The notes under the pieces were generated by a model. It was given only the letters and a program-made list of their open reading frames with translations, did no database searches and was not told the origin of the DNA. Shown in pieces: positions 34,638 through 43,765 of a stretch of 64,000 bases of DNA. Each line of letters begins with the position of its first letter. Position 1 is the first letter of the stretch. The stretch spans positions 246,397,644 to 246,461,643 of the forward strand of contig JAVMKO010000001.1 in the NCBI GenBank assembly GCA_032164245.1. The letters run 5' to 3'. Source of the DNA: Sternotherus odoratus (Eukaryota > Chordata > Testudines > Kinosternidae). The translations under genes were made by a program, and so were the position numbers.

Positions 34638-34884
34638 ATATACACAGTATCTGAGGGCTAGAGGTTTAAAAATGTCTAGGCACCAAAAGACACAGAGAGA
34701 TGCCTTTTGGGGTTTTCAAAAGTGCTGAGGCACCTAACTCATTGATTTCCCATACTTCTCTAATTCTCCCTCCCTTCCAAAGAGATTGAAAAGAGCAATT
34801 ACCTGCTCATTTTATTTACAATTAAAGAATACAAAATAAGAATAAAGAATACAAAATAAGGCATGTACATACCACAGTATAGAT

Positions 34885-35673
34885 CAGGGGTCACAAAATG
34901 TGGCGGCCCGCTAAGTCCTTCCCTGCCACCCACGAAGCTCCCTGCCCCCCACCCCCCTCCATAGCAGTTTCTGGGAGGGAGATTTGGGGACAGGGCACTG
35001 GGTTACAAGGATGAGTGGGGGGACATTTGGAGATGGAGAACAGGGTTATGGGAGATGAGTGGGGTGAGATTTATGGATGGGGTACAGGGAGCTGAGTTAC
35101 AGGGATGAGTGGGTGGAGATTTGGGGATGGGGAGCAGGGTTACGATGGGGGAGACTTGGGGATGGAACACAGGGAGCTGGCTACAAGCATGAGTGGGGGG
35201 GAGATTTGGGGAACGGAGCTGGGTTACGGGGGTAAGTGGGGATGGGGAACAGGGTTATGAGGATCAGTTTGGGAGAGGGAGACATTATAAACTTATAATT
35301 GATATTAGGCTGATATGGAATGAATTTTATGTCAGATTTTTCAGCATATTATATTTGAAAAAAGCTTGAATCATATAAGGATGGTAATTTCTTGTTAAAT
35401 TAGATTTGTTTGCTTGTGTTTCCAGCTCTGGACTTCCTATATTGCTCTTGCTTTGTTTGGCAAAGAGCTGGTCGCGGTGACTAGCACTTTCCAGGAGGAA
35501 GCAGGGAGCTGCGGGCTCAGAGGATGAGGTGGGGCAGGGGCGGGACCTCATGGAAGGGATGGAGTGGGGGCGAGGCTGAGGGCAGCGAGGGGGGGCGTGT
35601 CAGTGATGCGGCCCTCGGGTCAGTGCACTAGTCCTCATGTGGCCCTCGTGGTTATTTGCATCTGAGACCCCTG
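34885..35673. mobile_element. 789-bp hAT-type element with internal G-rich minisatellite
   Basis: The left end is CAGGGGTCACAAAATGTGGC and the right end GCATCTGAGACCCCTG. The flanks GTATAGAT (34877-34884) and GTATAGAC (35674-35681) match at seven of eight bases. CGGCCCGC near the left and GCGGCCCTCGG near the right are further inverted matches. The middle (about 34980-35275) is a degenerate G-rich array. No transposase is encoded. Confidence 0.8.
34980..35275. repeat. Degenerate G-rich minisatellite
   Basis: Variants of GAGATTTGGGGATGGGGAAC, CAGGGTTACG and GGATGAGTGGGG repeat irregularly, with periods of roughly 40-65 bases. Several G-runs lie close together on the plus strand, so G-quadruplex formation is conceivable. 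Confidence 0.75.
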
Positions 35674-35681
35674 GTATAGAC

Positions 35682-35861
35682 AGTAAAACAGGGTGAATAA
35701 AGCAAAAAAAAAAAAAAAAAAAGAAAGCATGCAAATATTTGTGTGGATTTTTAAATTGAACTTGCTTTGGGCCAGGATCTCCTTTTGCTTTCCATGATTG
35801 TTGACTGATCAAGTTTAATGGGCACAAATGCTAACAGAAAGTGAACTTAAGAATCTGTAAG

Positions 35862-35865
<4 letters not shown>
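35682..35865. other. Short segment with poly(A) run
   Basis: An A run of about 17 near 35704-35722 is the only feature. Confidence 0.5.

Positions 35866-35938
<73 letters not shown>
35866..35938. repeat. (TA)n microsatellite, about 36 units
   Basis: Uninterrupted TA dinucleotides for about 73 bases. It is likely highly polymorphic and prone to cruciform extrusion or sequencing error. Confidence 0.97.
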
Positions 35939-35942
<4 letters not shown>

Positions 35943-36138
35943 GGTTAAATTCATGGACGAAGGTGATGAAGACAGAAGCTCTTTCCCACTTATCACAACA
36001 CAGCTCAAATTTCAAATACAATAGAATAAAAATATGCAAAATCGCATACAGCCAACACTGTCTAGGAAATTGTGATCCGCTCAGCACTACATGAAAAGAG
36101 ATGGAGTTTATGGAAAATGTGACCTATTACCAGATCTA

Positions 36139-36367
36139 GGGTTGGTCGAAAATGTTATTTTAAAACTGTTGTTGATGGAAAATTGGGTTTGACAAAACAA
36201 TTTTTGTGTGTGAAAAGTGCCTGTTTTCTGGTGAAAAATTAATCTTCCATACAAATTAACACTGTAAAACTAAAAAGTTTTCAGATGAAATATTTCAGTT
36301 TTCAGTATTTTGCTGAAAAATCAATGTTTTCTGTGGAAAATATCCTGCTTTCCAATCAGGTCTAACT
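36139..36367. mobile_element. Possible hAT-like element with 7-bp TSD
   Basis: GGGTTGGTCGAAAA at the left and TTTCCAATCAGGTCTAACT at the right are weakly mirrored. AGATCTA occurs directly outside both (36132-36138 and 36368-36374). The interior is a run of GAAAAT/TTTTC words, as in a known reptile family with GGTCGAAAA ends. The age makes the assignment tentative. Confidence 0.5.
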
Positions 36368-36374
36368 AGATCTA

Positions 36375-37205
36375 ATGATAAAATTACTAAATCTCAATCT
36401 CTCTCTTTCTCTCTCTTTTTGTTTATCAATATTTCAGTTTTCTCTGGGCTAGCCAAGATTCCTTCCCTGCCAAAGTCTTACATTGAGTGGGAAAGCTAAT
36501 GAGTGTTGATTCAGCCCATAAATGGTGGTATGGGGGAAAAAAAATTAAGCTTAGTTTTTCAGTGCTCCCTCTTTAATGATGTACACACTGTGTTTTTCAA
36601 AGCGAATGTTTTTTTTCTCTTAAACACCCAGGACACTACACCAACAAAGGCTGGATTTTTCACCTTATCAGACAAATAGCAGAAAAGTCAGCATTTTTTC
36701 CTGGTTTCCCCTTAAGTCTTAAACAATAATTATTTATTTTTCACAGCTCTTTTCAGCACCACTTTTTAAAAAAAAAAACACACTTCTACAGACATTTTAA
36801 GTGTGTTTTGTTGTTGTTATCATCATCATCACCATCCTGCTCTGCCTTCCAAGCCTACCAGCAGGAGGTATAACACTAAAGTTTCCACAAAAACAGTCAT
36901 ATATATATATACACACACACACACACAGAGCAGATTTTATTTTTGCTGAGGTCTTGCCTTTTTTCCCTTTAAATTTAACTGAAAACTATGACTTCCTGAA
37001 ATGAAAAGGTGACTGGCAGATAAAGAACATAAAGATGGAACAATAGATAGAATGATAGATAGATTGATTGAACCAATACCTGGATTTGAGATTCAGTTCC
37101 TCATCTCAGTTTATAGAAGAAATGTTTTTATTGATCTGTGTGTTCTTTTTAACTTCTGACAAATACTCTACCACCCCAGTGAGAAGTTCAGAAATGATAT
37201 AATAA
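36375..37205. other. Unannotated AT-rich DNA with (TA)(CA) microsatellite
   Basis: A (CT)n-like run lies near 36396-36418. A compound (TA)5(CA)9 tract lies at about 36899-36927. GATA-like words occur near 37040-37070. No gene. Confidence 0.5.
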
Positions 37206-38195
37206 ATAAGAATGGCCACACTCAGTCTGACCAATGATCCATCTAGCCCAGGATCCTGTCTTCTGACAGTGGCCGGTGCCAGATGCTTCAGAGGAAATGA
37301 ACAGAATAGAGCAATCCACTATCTTCCAGTCCCAGCTTCTGGCATTCGGTGGTTTACAGACACCCGGAGTGTGGGGTGCCCTCACCACAATTGGTGGATG
37401 TACCTTCAATGAAGTTATCTAATTATTTTTTGAACTCAGTTATCATTTTGGCCTTCACAGCTTCACCTGACAATGAGTTCCACAGTTTGATTGTGCATTA
37501 TGTGAAGAAATACTTCCTTATGTTTGTTTTAAACCTGCTGCCTGCTAATTTCATCAGGTGATCCCTAGTTCTATTGTTATTTGAAGGGGTAAATAGCACT
37601 TCCCTATTCACTTACTCCACACCATTCATATTTTATACACCTCTATCATATCTCCCCTCAGTTGTTTCTTTTCTAAGCCTAACCATCCCAATCTTTTAAA
37701 TCTCTCCTGATATGAAAGCTCTTCCATACCCCTAATCATTGGAGTTGCTCTTCTCTGTACCTTTTCCAATTCCAATATATGTTAAGACAGGCAACCAAAA
37801 CTGCATGCAGTATTCAAGGCATGGCCATACCATGGATTTATATTGTGGCACTATAATTTTTTGTCTTATTATTGATTGCTTTCTTAATGATTACCAACAT
37901 TCTGTTCACGTTTTTGACTGCCACTGCACATTGAGTCTGATTTCAGAGAACCATCCACAATGATTCCGAGGTCTCTTTCTTGCGTGGTAACAGCTAATTT
38001 AGACCCCATCATTGTATATGTATAGTTGATTCATGCATATAGTTGATAAATGCATTACTTTGCATTTATCAATATTGAATTCAATATTGAATTTCATCTG
38101 CCATTCTGTTACCCAGTCATCCAGTTTTGTGAGATCCCTTTGTAATTCTTCACAGTTAGCTTTGGACTTAATTATCTTGTGTAATTTTGTTTTGC
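37206..38195 (-). mobile_element. CR1 LINE 3' fragment, old
   Basis: The 3' tail words AATGGCCACACTCAG and CCATCTAGCCCAGGATCCTG lie at 37210-37260. Broken C-terminal RT follows on the minus strand, for example KANCEELQRDLTKLDDW near 38110-38160 and MKFNIEFNIDKCKVMHL just below it. Stops and frameshifts are frequent. It is truncated before the FADD box. This copy is from an older subfamily than 12247-14124. Confidence 0.8.
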
Positions 38196-39244
38196 AGTAT
38201 AGTAGTGTGGTAAATGTACTCACATGTTAAATCATTATAAGTAGGAGAAAAATGAAGAAATCACCTTTGAACTTTTCCTTGCCTGACCCAATCAGTGAGT
38301 GCTTGAAATGTCTGGTGGGTTTAATTCTTTTTATTTGCCTATCAATCACATTAAACCACTTGAAATATAAGTACAGTTTTGAGATGTGATGCCTTTTCTT
38401 TGAACTGTAGTATTTGCTGGCGTGACATAAGATTAGTTAGATGTTTCAGTGATTTGAAGTGTTTATTGCTCTCGTCTCTTGTTGAGCACCTGCAGGCAAT
38501 ATGTAATTGGAATACACATTTTGAACATTTGGGACTTTTACTATATCTCAGTGTTGGATTATCTGGTGGTTCTCTATTGATATTATTTTTTTTCTTTTGA
38601 AGCCTTTATTTTCTTTCAGTTTTGGTCAATTTCTGTTGCCTAGCGAAGCATATGTATGTTCCACCAAAAAGCAGCTCTACAACTCAGACCTTGAACATCT
38701 AAAACAGGGATTAGTCACAAAGTAGAATTCTATATATTACAAGAAGTGGTATTCCAGGAGCAGCAATTAGCTGTGCATGATTACCTTCTAACCTGCTAAA
38801 TGGCTGGTTCAGATCTCCTGCTGTCAGTAAACAACTGGGGGCTGATTAAAAGTCTTGTTATCACTCTGAAACCCTCTGATGTATGAATGTGCCAGTGTTG
38901 ACCTTCTTTTTGATTTCTGTGTCTCTTAGAATAGGTGACCAACTTCAAGACAGAGAAGGAAAGCAGTAATATTAACTACCTGCCCAAGGTGCTGTAGAAT
39001 ATCCTCTCTGAATATAAAAGACTCAATATCATATTTGAGCAGGAGCAATATGCCGTGGCATCATTTCAAAACCCTTTTCCCAAACCCCAACAGAATATCA
39101 TTTTTAAAATCAGGCCTTGCTATGAAACATGGCAAAGCCATTTATTTTCTCTCTCTTTAAAGCAAATTTTAGTATTTATAGAAGGTGCTGGATTGACAAC
39201 ATTGCAAACAAAAAGAAACTTCAGCAAAAGAGCATGAAAAGATA
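38196..39244. other. Unannotated DNA
   Basis: No recognised feature. A T-run and short frames only. Confidence 0.5.
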
Positions 39245-39371
39245 TTGGCACTTGCCCACAATGTGGGAGACCTAAGTTTAAATCTCTGCTTTACAGCCAG
39301 CTGGGAAGAGGGAATTGAACATGGGTTTTTCACATCCCAAGGGAGTGCCCCTAACCACTGGGCTAAAAGCC
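39245..39371. repeat. tRNA-derived inverted SINE-like dimer
   Basis: The minus strand from 39371 reads TTTTAGCCCAGTGGTTAG (A-box-like) and later CATGTTCAATTCCC (B-box-like). The plus strand from about 39250 reads GTGGGAGACCTAAGTTTAAAT, again B-box-like. The two tRNA-like halves face each other with CAGCTGG between. This resembles a turtle repeat built from two opposed tRNA-related halves. It is not an intact tRNA gene. Confidence 0.5.
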
Positions 39372-39673
39372 ACAGTCTGGGCCGGGGTGCCGGAATAGCG
39401 GGTAGAGGGTGGGCAGGAGGAACATGGTGGGGCCACGGTCCATTTATAGGGAGCTTCTGCCTCCCTTGGACCAGACATTTTGCCACCCTCCCTCCAGACA
39501 CTATTTTGTGAATTTGGCACTTCATTTCCTTTGTTTTTATGGTAAAAAATTGCCTAGACACCAAACATTTCATTTTGAGTTTAACAAAACCTGCAGATGC
39601 TCAGGTAAACAAAGTGTCTATCACAGCAGGGGCTTACCCTGAACAAACCGCGAACCAAGTTTGGAAACCCCTG
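39372..39673. mobile_element. hAT-like right end fragment
   Basis: The right boundary CCAAGTTTGGAAACCCCTG is a classical hAT inverted terminus. The matching left end is not visible; GGGCCGGGGTGCCGGAA near 39379 may be a decayed remnant. The TSD cannot be tested. Noncoding. Confidence 0.45.
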
Positions 39674-40090
39674 TGCTAGAATTATGTTCTTAAAATGTGG
39701 TAGGCAAACAATGCCTCAGCCTAGTTTATCCTAGAAAAAGGAATGTGTATTTGTTTCTTTGACCAATGTCTTTAGTCCCATTTCCCCATAAATTCTCTTA
39801 CCTCCCAGGGAACTCCAACGTTTCCTATGAGACATGCCCCAGTTGGTAATCCAGCTCTCCCCAATCTCAGCACCTTTTCCAAAGGCCTCTCCACCTGCTC
39901 CTTTCTGGAACTACTTGTTTCAAGGTCAGACCAGTTGAAAGTTTCTGGGTAAATATAACAGGGGTAAAAAATAGGGATGATGTCAAGGCAGGGTCTACTC
40001 TAGACTACCAAATCCAGAACAGGAGGTGGATGAAGCACTTGTAGAATAAATTACTTAAATATCCACAATACAATACCTTGCTATAATGGG
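39674..40090. other. Unannotated DNA
   Basis: Nothing recognised. Confidence 0.5.
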
Positions 40091-40178
40091 GGAAGTGGGT
40101 ATTAGCCCACGAAAGCTTATGCTTCAAAACTTTATAGTTAGTCTTTAAGGTGCCACAGGACTTTGTTACCTCTACTTT
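40091..40178 (+). mobile_element. PLE terminal unit fragment
   Basis: The fragment starts at GAAGTGGGTATTAGCCCACG inside the hairpin, continues with AAAGCTTATGCTTC and ends after GGTGCCACAGGACTTTGTTA. The terminal extension is missing or replaced. Again the 5' truncation falls at the hairpin. Confidence 0.65.
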
Positions 40179-40199
40179 AACTACCTAGACATTTCCAGT

Positions 40200-41264
40200 A
40201 AGTTCTTGGCATGTATTGGAGATAACTCTTTATTTCAGAAAATGGATAAACTAACTAGGGAGAATTTTAGACTTGATTCTTACCACCTAAAAGGAATTTG
40301 TAACAAATCTGAAGCTGAAAGTTAATTTCAGTGAAAGTGATCACGAAATGCTAGATTTCATGATTACTGGAAATGAAGGAGTGAGAGCAGTAGAGTAAGG
40401 AAAAGGGATTTCAAAAAAGCAGACTTCAATAAACTCAGAGATATGATAGATAAGGTTCATTGGGAAGAATAGTGAAGGGAAACAGGAATTCAGGAGACCT
40501 ATCAGTTTCTCAAGGAGACAGTATTAAAGGCACAACTGCAAATGATCACAATGCTAAGAACACATAGGAAGAATAGGAAGACGCCAATAAGGCTACATTC
40601 GGGGTTATTTAATGACCAGAAAATCCCAGAAGAAGTGGAAACAATGACAAATTGCTAAGAAGGAGTGCAAAAGTATAGCACAAGCATGTAGGGACAAAAT
40701 CAGAAAGGCTAAGGCACAAAATGACTTACAGCTAGCCGGAGACAAAAGGCAATAAAAATAGTTTTTTTTAAAATACATGAATCATAGAATCATAAAATAT
40801 CAGGATTTGAAGGGAACTCAGGAGATCATCTAGTACTTGTTCAAAGCAGGACAAATCCCAATTAAATCATCCAACAGATTTTTGGCCCATATCCCTAAAT
40901 GGCCCCCTCAAGGAGTGAACTCACGGGAGCAAGAGCAAAAGAAAGACAAAGGAAAGTGTAGGTCTTCTACTTAGTGGAGAAGGAGAGCTAATAACTAATG
41001 ACGCCAAGAAGGCTGAAGTGTGTAATGCTTATTTTGCTTCAGTCTTCAATAATATTGTTAATGGTAACCAAGTACTCAACACAATTAATATTAACAACAA
41101 AGAAGAAGAAATGCAAACCAAAATAGGTAAAGAACAGTTTAAAAAGAACATTTAGATGAGTTAGACGTATTCAAGTCAGCAGGGAATGATGATATTCATC
41201 CTAGAGTACTTAAGGAACTAGCTGAAGCAATCTTGGAACCATTTTTGAGAACTCCAGGAGGATG
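40200..41264 (+). mobile_element. CR1 LINE, endonuclease-to-RT part, old
   Basis: Plus-strand CR1 sequence from the late endonuclease (SESDHEMLDFMI-like near 40334-40368) through the linker (FFNDQKIPEEVE-like) and the DELDVFKSAGNDDIHPRVLKEL region near 41150-41220. It carries many indels. A SINE (40782-40925) interrupts it, and PLE 41265-42086 splits it at GAACTCCAGGAGGATG. The CR1 resumes at 42094. Confidence 0.75.
40782..40925 (-). mobile_element. tRNA-SINE with CR1-type tail, head-truncated
   Basis: The tail ATCATAGAATCATAAAATATC and the body (CATCTAGTACTTGTTCAAAG, CAAATCCCAATTAAATCATC) are the same as in the fuller copy at 54389-54584. On the minus strand it keeps GTGAGTTCACTCCTTGAGG but lacks the tRNA A box. 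It inserted into the CR1 at 40.2-41.3 kb. Confidence 0.75.
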
Positions 41265-41320
41265 GTGTCTAGTATCAGAGGGGTAGCCGTGTTAGTCTGG
41301 ATTTGCAAAAGTGACAAAGA

Positions 41321-41457
41321 TCAGAGAGGTAGCCATGTTAGTCTGGAATTGCAGAGGTAACAAAGAGTCCTGTGGCACCTTAAAGACTAACTAAAGTATT
41401 GAAGCATAAGCTTTCGTGGGCTAATACCCACTTCGTCGGATGCAAGCAGTGGAAGAC
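41321..41457 (-). mobile_element. Nested short PLE unit with 13-bp TSD
   Basis: The unit runs on the minus strand from CTTCCACTGCTTGCATCC through the hairpin (CCGACGA...GAAA at 41401-41445) to the tail GGCTACCTCTCTGA. AAAGTGACAAAGA flanks both sides (41308-41320 and 41458-41470), a perfect 13-bp TSD cut into the outer PLE. Its 5' boundary equals that of 10423-10564. Confidence 0.85.
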
Positions 41458-41505
41458 AAAGTGACAAAGAGTCTTGTAGCACCTTATAGATTAACAGATT
41501 TTAAG

Positions 41506-41546
41506 GATCATGAGCTTTCGTGGGCTAAGACCCACTTCATCAGATG
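41506..41546 (-). ncRNA. Hammerhead-ribozyme-like motif in the coding PLE
   Basis: The minus strand reads CTGATGA (41537-41543), A, GTGGG, loop TCTTAG, CCCAC, GAAA, GCTCATGA. The seven-base core and GAAA are intact and the 5-bp helix II is perfect. As in the other copies there is an extra A before helix II, and helix I is not evident. The loop differs from other copies (TATTAG, TTCTAG) while the paired strands do not. Confidence 0.45.
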
Positions 41547-41609
41547 ACTGTTGTGGAAATCTCCAGAGGCAGGTATAAATATGTAGGCAAGAAAGCAAGG
41601 TAAATTAAA

Positions 41610-41978
41610 TCAGGGCGGGTGAGGCCTACTTCCACCAGGTGATTTGAAGGTGTGAACACCCAGAGAGGAGAAACTGCTTTTGTAATTGGCGAGCCATTCA
41701 CAGTTAATATTAAGTCCAGACCTAATGGTGTCGAATTTGCATATGAACTGGAGCTCAGCAGTTTCTCTTTGAAGTCTGGTCTTGAAGATTTTTTGCTGCA
41801 ATATGGCTGTCTTTAAATCTGTTATTGTATGTCCATGCAGGTTGAAGTGTTCTCCTACAGGTTTTTGTATATTGTCATTCCTAATATCTGATTTTGTGTC
41901 CATTTCTCCTTTTATGTAGGGATTGTCCAGATTGGCCGATGTACATAGCAGAGAGGCATTGCTGGCACATGATGGCAT
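41610..41978 (-). pseudogene. PLE GIY-YIG endonuclease domain, frameshifted
   Basis: This 122-codon frame contains the C-terminal half of the PLE endonuclease: SDIRNDNIQKPVGEHFNLHG, a TRLQRETAELQFICKFDT helix and SGLNINCEWLANY near the end. The GIY-YIG domain nicks target DNA during PLE insertion, and PLEs pair it with a telomerase-like RT. The catalytic MYIGQSGQ motif and a CQQC zinc-binding pair lie just upstream in another frame (about 41925-41970); one extra base in an A run near 41895 separates them. The annotated start Met is therefore not the real start. The RT is absent through 5' truncation. It is a pseudogene. Confidence 0.8.
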
Positions 41979-42093
41979 ATATTATATTGGTAGATGTGCA
42001 GGTGAATGAACCAATGATGGTGTGGCTGATCTGTTTAGGTCCTGTGATGGTGTCGCTGGTGTAGATATGTGGGCAGAGTTGGCATTGAGGATG

Positions 42094-42449
42094 GGTGAGG
42101 CCCCAGGGGACTGGAGGAAAGGAAGGGAAACGGTATCTGTCTTTAAAACTGGAAACAAAAAGGACAAATCTGAGGAATTGTCGCAGATTGAGGTGTTATT
42201 AGAAGAGGATTTGTTCCAAATTGATAAACTAAACAGTAATAAGTCACCAGGACTGGACGGCATTCACCCAATAGTTCTGAAGTGTGAAATTGCAGAACTA
42301 CTAACTGTAAGTTGTAACCTATCATTTAAATCAGCTTCTTTACCAAATGACTGGAGGATAGCTAATGTGATGCTAATTTTTAAAAAGGTTCCAGAGGTGA
42401 TACCAGCAGGCCAGTAAGCCTGACTTCAGTACCGGGCAAACTGGTTGAC
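42094..42449 (+). mobile_element. CR1 LINE, RT N-terminal fragments (two pieces joined)
   Basis: GGTGAGGCCCCAGGGGACTGG resumes the CR1 interrupted by the PLE. From about 42160 a second CR1 piece starts earlier in the RT: DKSEELSQIEV, then LNSNKSPGLDGIHPIVLK, NLSFKSASLPNDWRIANV and a final VPGKLV at 42430-42449. The join GNKKDKSEE looks like an internal rearrangement, because the second piece backs up along the protein. Confidence 0.7.
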
Positions 42450-42545
42450 TCTTCTCCAACAAATTATGTTCATTTATGTATCTAACAATTTTGCTCTTTA
42501 CTATAGTTTCAGCCAATTTACTATAGTTTCATCCAGTTTTTTCCT
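42450..42545 (-). mobile_element. Inverted CR1 segment continuing the RT
   Basis: On the minus strand this short piece encodes LAETIVKSKIVRYINEHNLL, the residues that should follow the VPGKLV at which the plus-strand CR1 stops. The element has therefore been inverted at 42449/42450. A short internal duplication of GAAACTATAGTAAA is also present. Confidence 0.7.
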
Positions 42546-43154
42546 TTTTGACACGAGCTGTTAGCCAATTTTGGGGGGTCCTGTGGGTTCTGATTAGGAA
42601 AAAAAATCGATGTGAACGATCTAGGTTCTTTGATCCATTCATTATACAAAATGTGGGAAAAGTCCAATTTCACTGAACACAGGAGGAATCAAACTGTAGG
42701 ACACTGTTTCTTTGCTCACATCTCTAAGTCCCTTTCTAGTCAGCATTTGGCCCACAAGCTCTTTGTCTTACATTTTTCTTCTGGCCATTCTACCAGTACT
42801 TTTGTGGCTGTATCTGGTGCCCTCTTTGTTATCTTCTCTCTCTAGTTTCTCTGGTCTTTTTTCTTCCTTTCTTTCACAGATATGCAAACCTTCACAAAAG
42901 GATACTCAGTAAAACCCCTCTGCTCACATGTGTCTTGCAGGTGGCTTTGTTTTGGGCAGAGGCTGCTATTGTCTCAGCTATCTAGTTTCATCAAGGAACT
43001 TAACTGCTTCAATTATCCCAAATGAAGGGCTGCTGTTACATCCATCAGTTTCAATAAGATTTAATGCAACCTACATCACTATTCTTCTGCCTCTGCTGTG
43101 CATCCAATGACCCTGTCTTCTCATGATCATGCCTCTAATCCTGCTTGGTTGCTA
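42546..43154. other. Unannotated DNA
   Basis: T/C-rich stretches and short frames only; nothing recognised. Confidence 0.5.
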
Positions 43155-43291
43155 CCCTGTTTCCCCGAAAGTAAGACATCCCCCGAAAATAAGACGTACT
43201 TCAAGTTTTGCCTCTCGCTGTAATATAATGTAACGTAATTTTGGGAGCAAAAATTAATATAAGACACTGTCTTATTTTCGGGGAAACACGG
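43155..43291. mobile_element. 137-bp MITE with TA target duplication
   Basis: The left end CCCTGTTTCCCCGAAAGTAA is mirrored by the right end CTTATTTTCGGGGAAACACGG, with TA directly outside both (43153-43154, 43292-43293). The CCCCGAAAATAAGAC word occurs twice near the left end. This family, with its GGGGAAACACGG end, is widespread in vertebrates. It is probably Tc1/mariner-type by target site. Confidence 0.85.
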
Positions 43292-43293
43292 TA

Positions 43294-43638
43294 TGTGAAT
43301 GAATTGGTGCCCATCTGCTGCCTGATCATTCACTTTCAGTGCAGAGCAGTGTTATAATACATAAATAATACAGCACCATAGTAGAAAGAAAACTAATTCT
43401 GCTAGGTTACCAAGATACCAAGTACTCTTGTCTTGTTTTCTACATCGAGAAATTGATTTTAATCCAATATTACTTTAATATCTTTTATAGATACCAAAGA
43501 ACATAAAGCAATATGGACCTGATCCATAGTCCATTGATGTTAATGGATATCTTTCCATGCGTGTCAATAGACTTTTGATCAGGCCTTATCTGAATATTTC
43601 CCATCTCTCCCTTCCTTCTCTCCCCAATATCTCTCTGG
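43294..43638. other. Unannotated DNA
   Basis: No feature recognised. Confidence 0.5.
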
Positions 43639-43765
43639 GCTTGTCTACACTGCCCCACAGTTTGGCCTATCGGGTTTGAGCTGTGAATGGCAGTGCATAG
43701 CAAAGTGCTGTGTTGTAACTCCCCCGTGTGGCACTGTAGGCAAGAACTAAAAGGTTCCTAGTCTG
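43639..43765. mobile_element. Harbinger-like MITE fragment
   Basis: GGGCTTGTCTACACTGCCCC at the left edge is the terminus of a common turtle DNA element. The following GTGAATGGCAGTGCATAGCA and GTGCTGTGTTGTAACTCCCC match the body of that family as I know it. The right terminus is not clear. Confidence 0.5.

Larger units (their letters stand above)
41265..42086 (-). mobile_element. PLE, 5'-truncated, with GIY-YIG coding end and 7-bp TSD
   Basis: This is the only PLE here with both coding and terminal parts. On the minus strand it runs from the zinc-finger/GIY-YIG region (about 42086 down to 41610), through noncoding sequence with TATTTATACCTGCCTCTGG, to the hairpin at 41506-41546 and the extension ending CGGCTACCCCTCTGATAC. 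GAGGATG lies at 41258-41264 and 42087-42093, the probable TSD inside a CR1. A second PLE (41321-41457) is nested in its 3' end. The RT domain is missing. Confidence 0.85.

Noticed and set aside
43639..43765. Full Harbinger element at this site
   Set aside because: Only the left terminus and part of the body match; I could not find a right end, so it is listed as a fragment.
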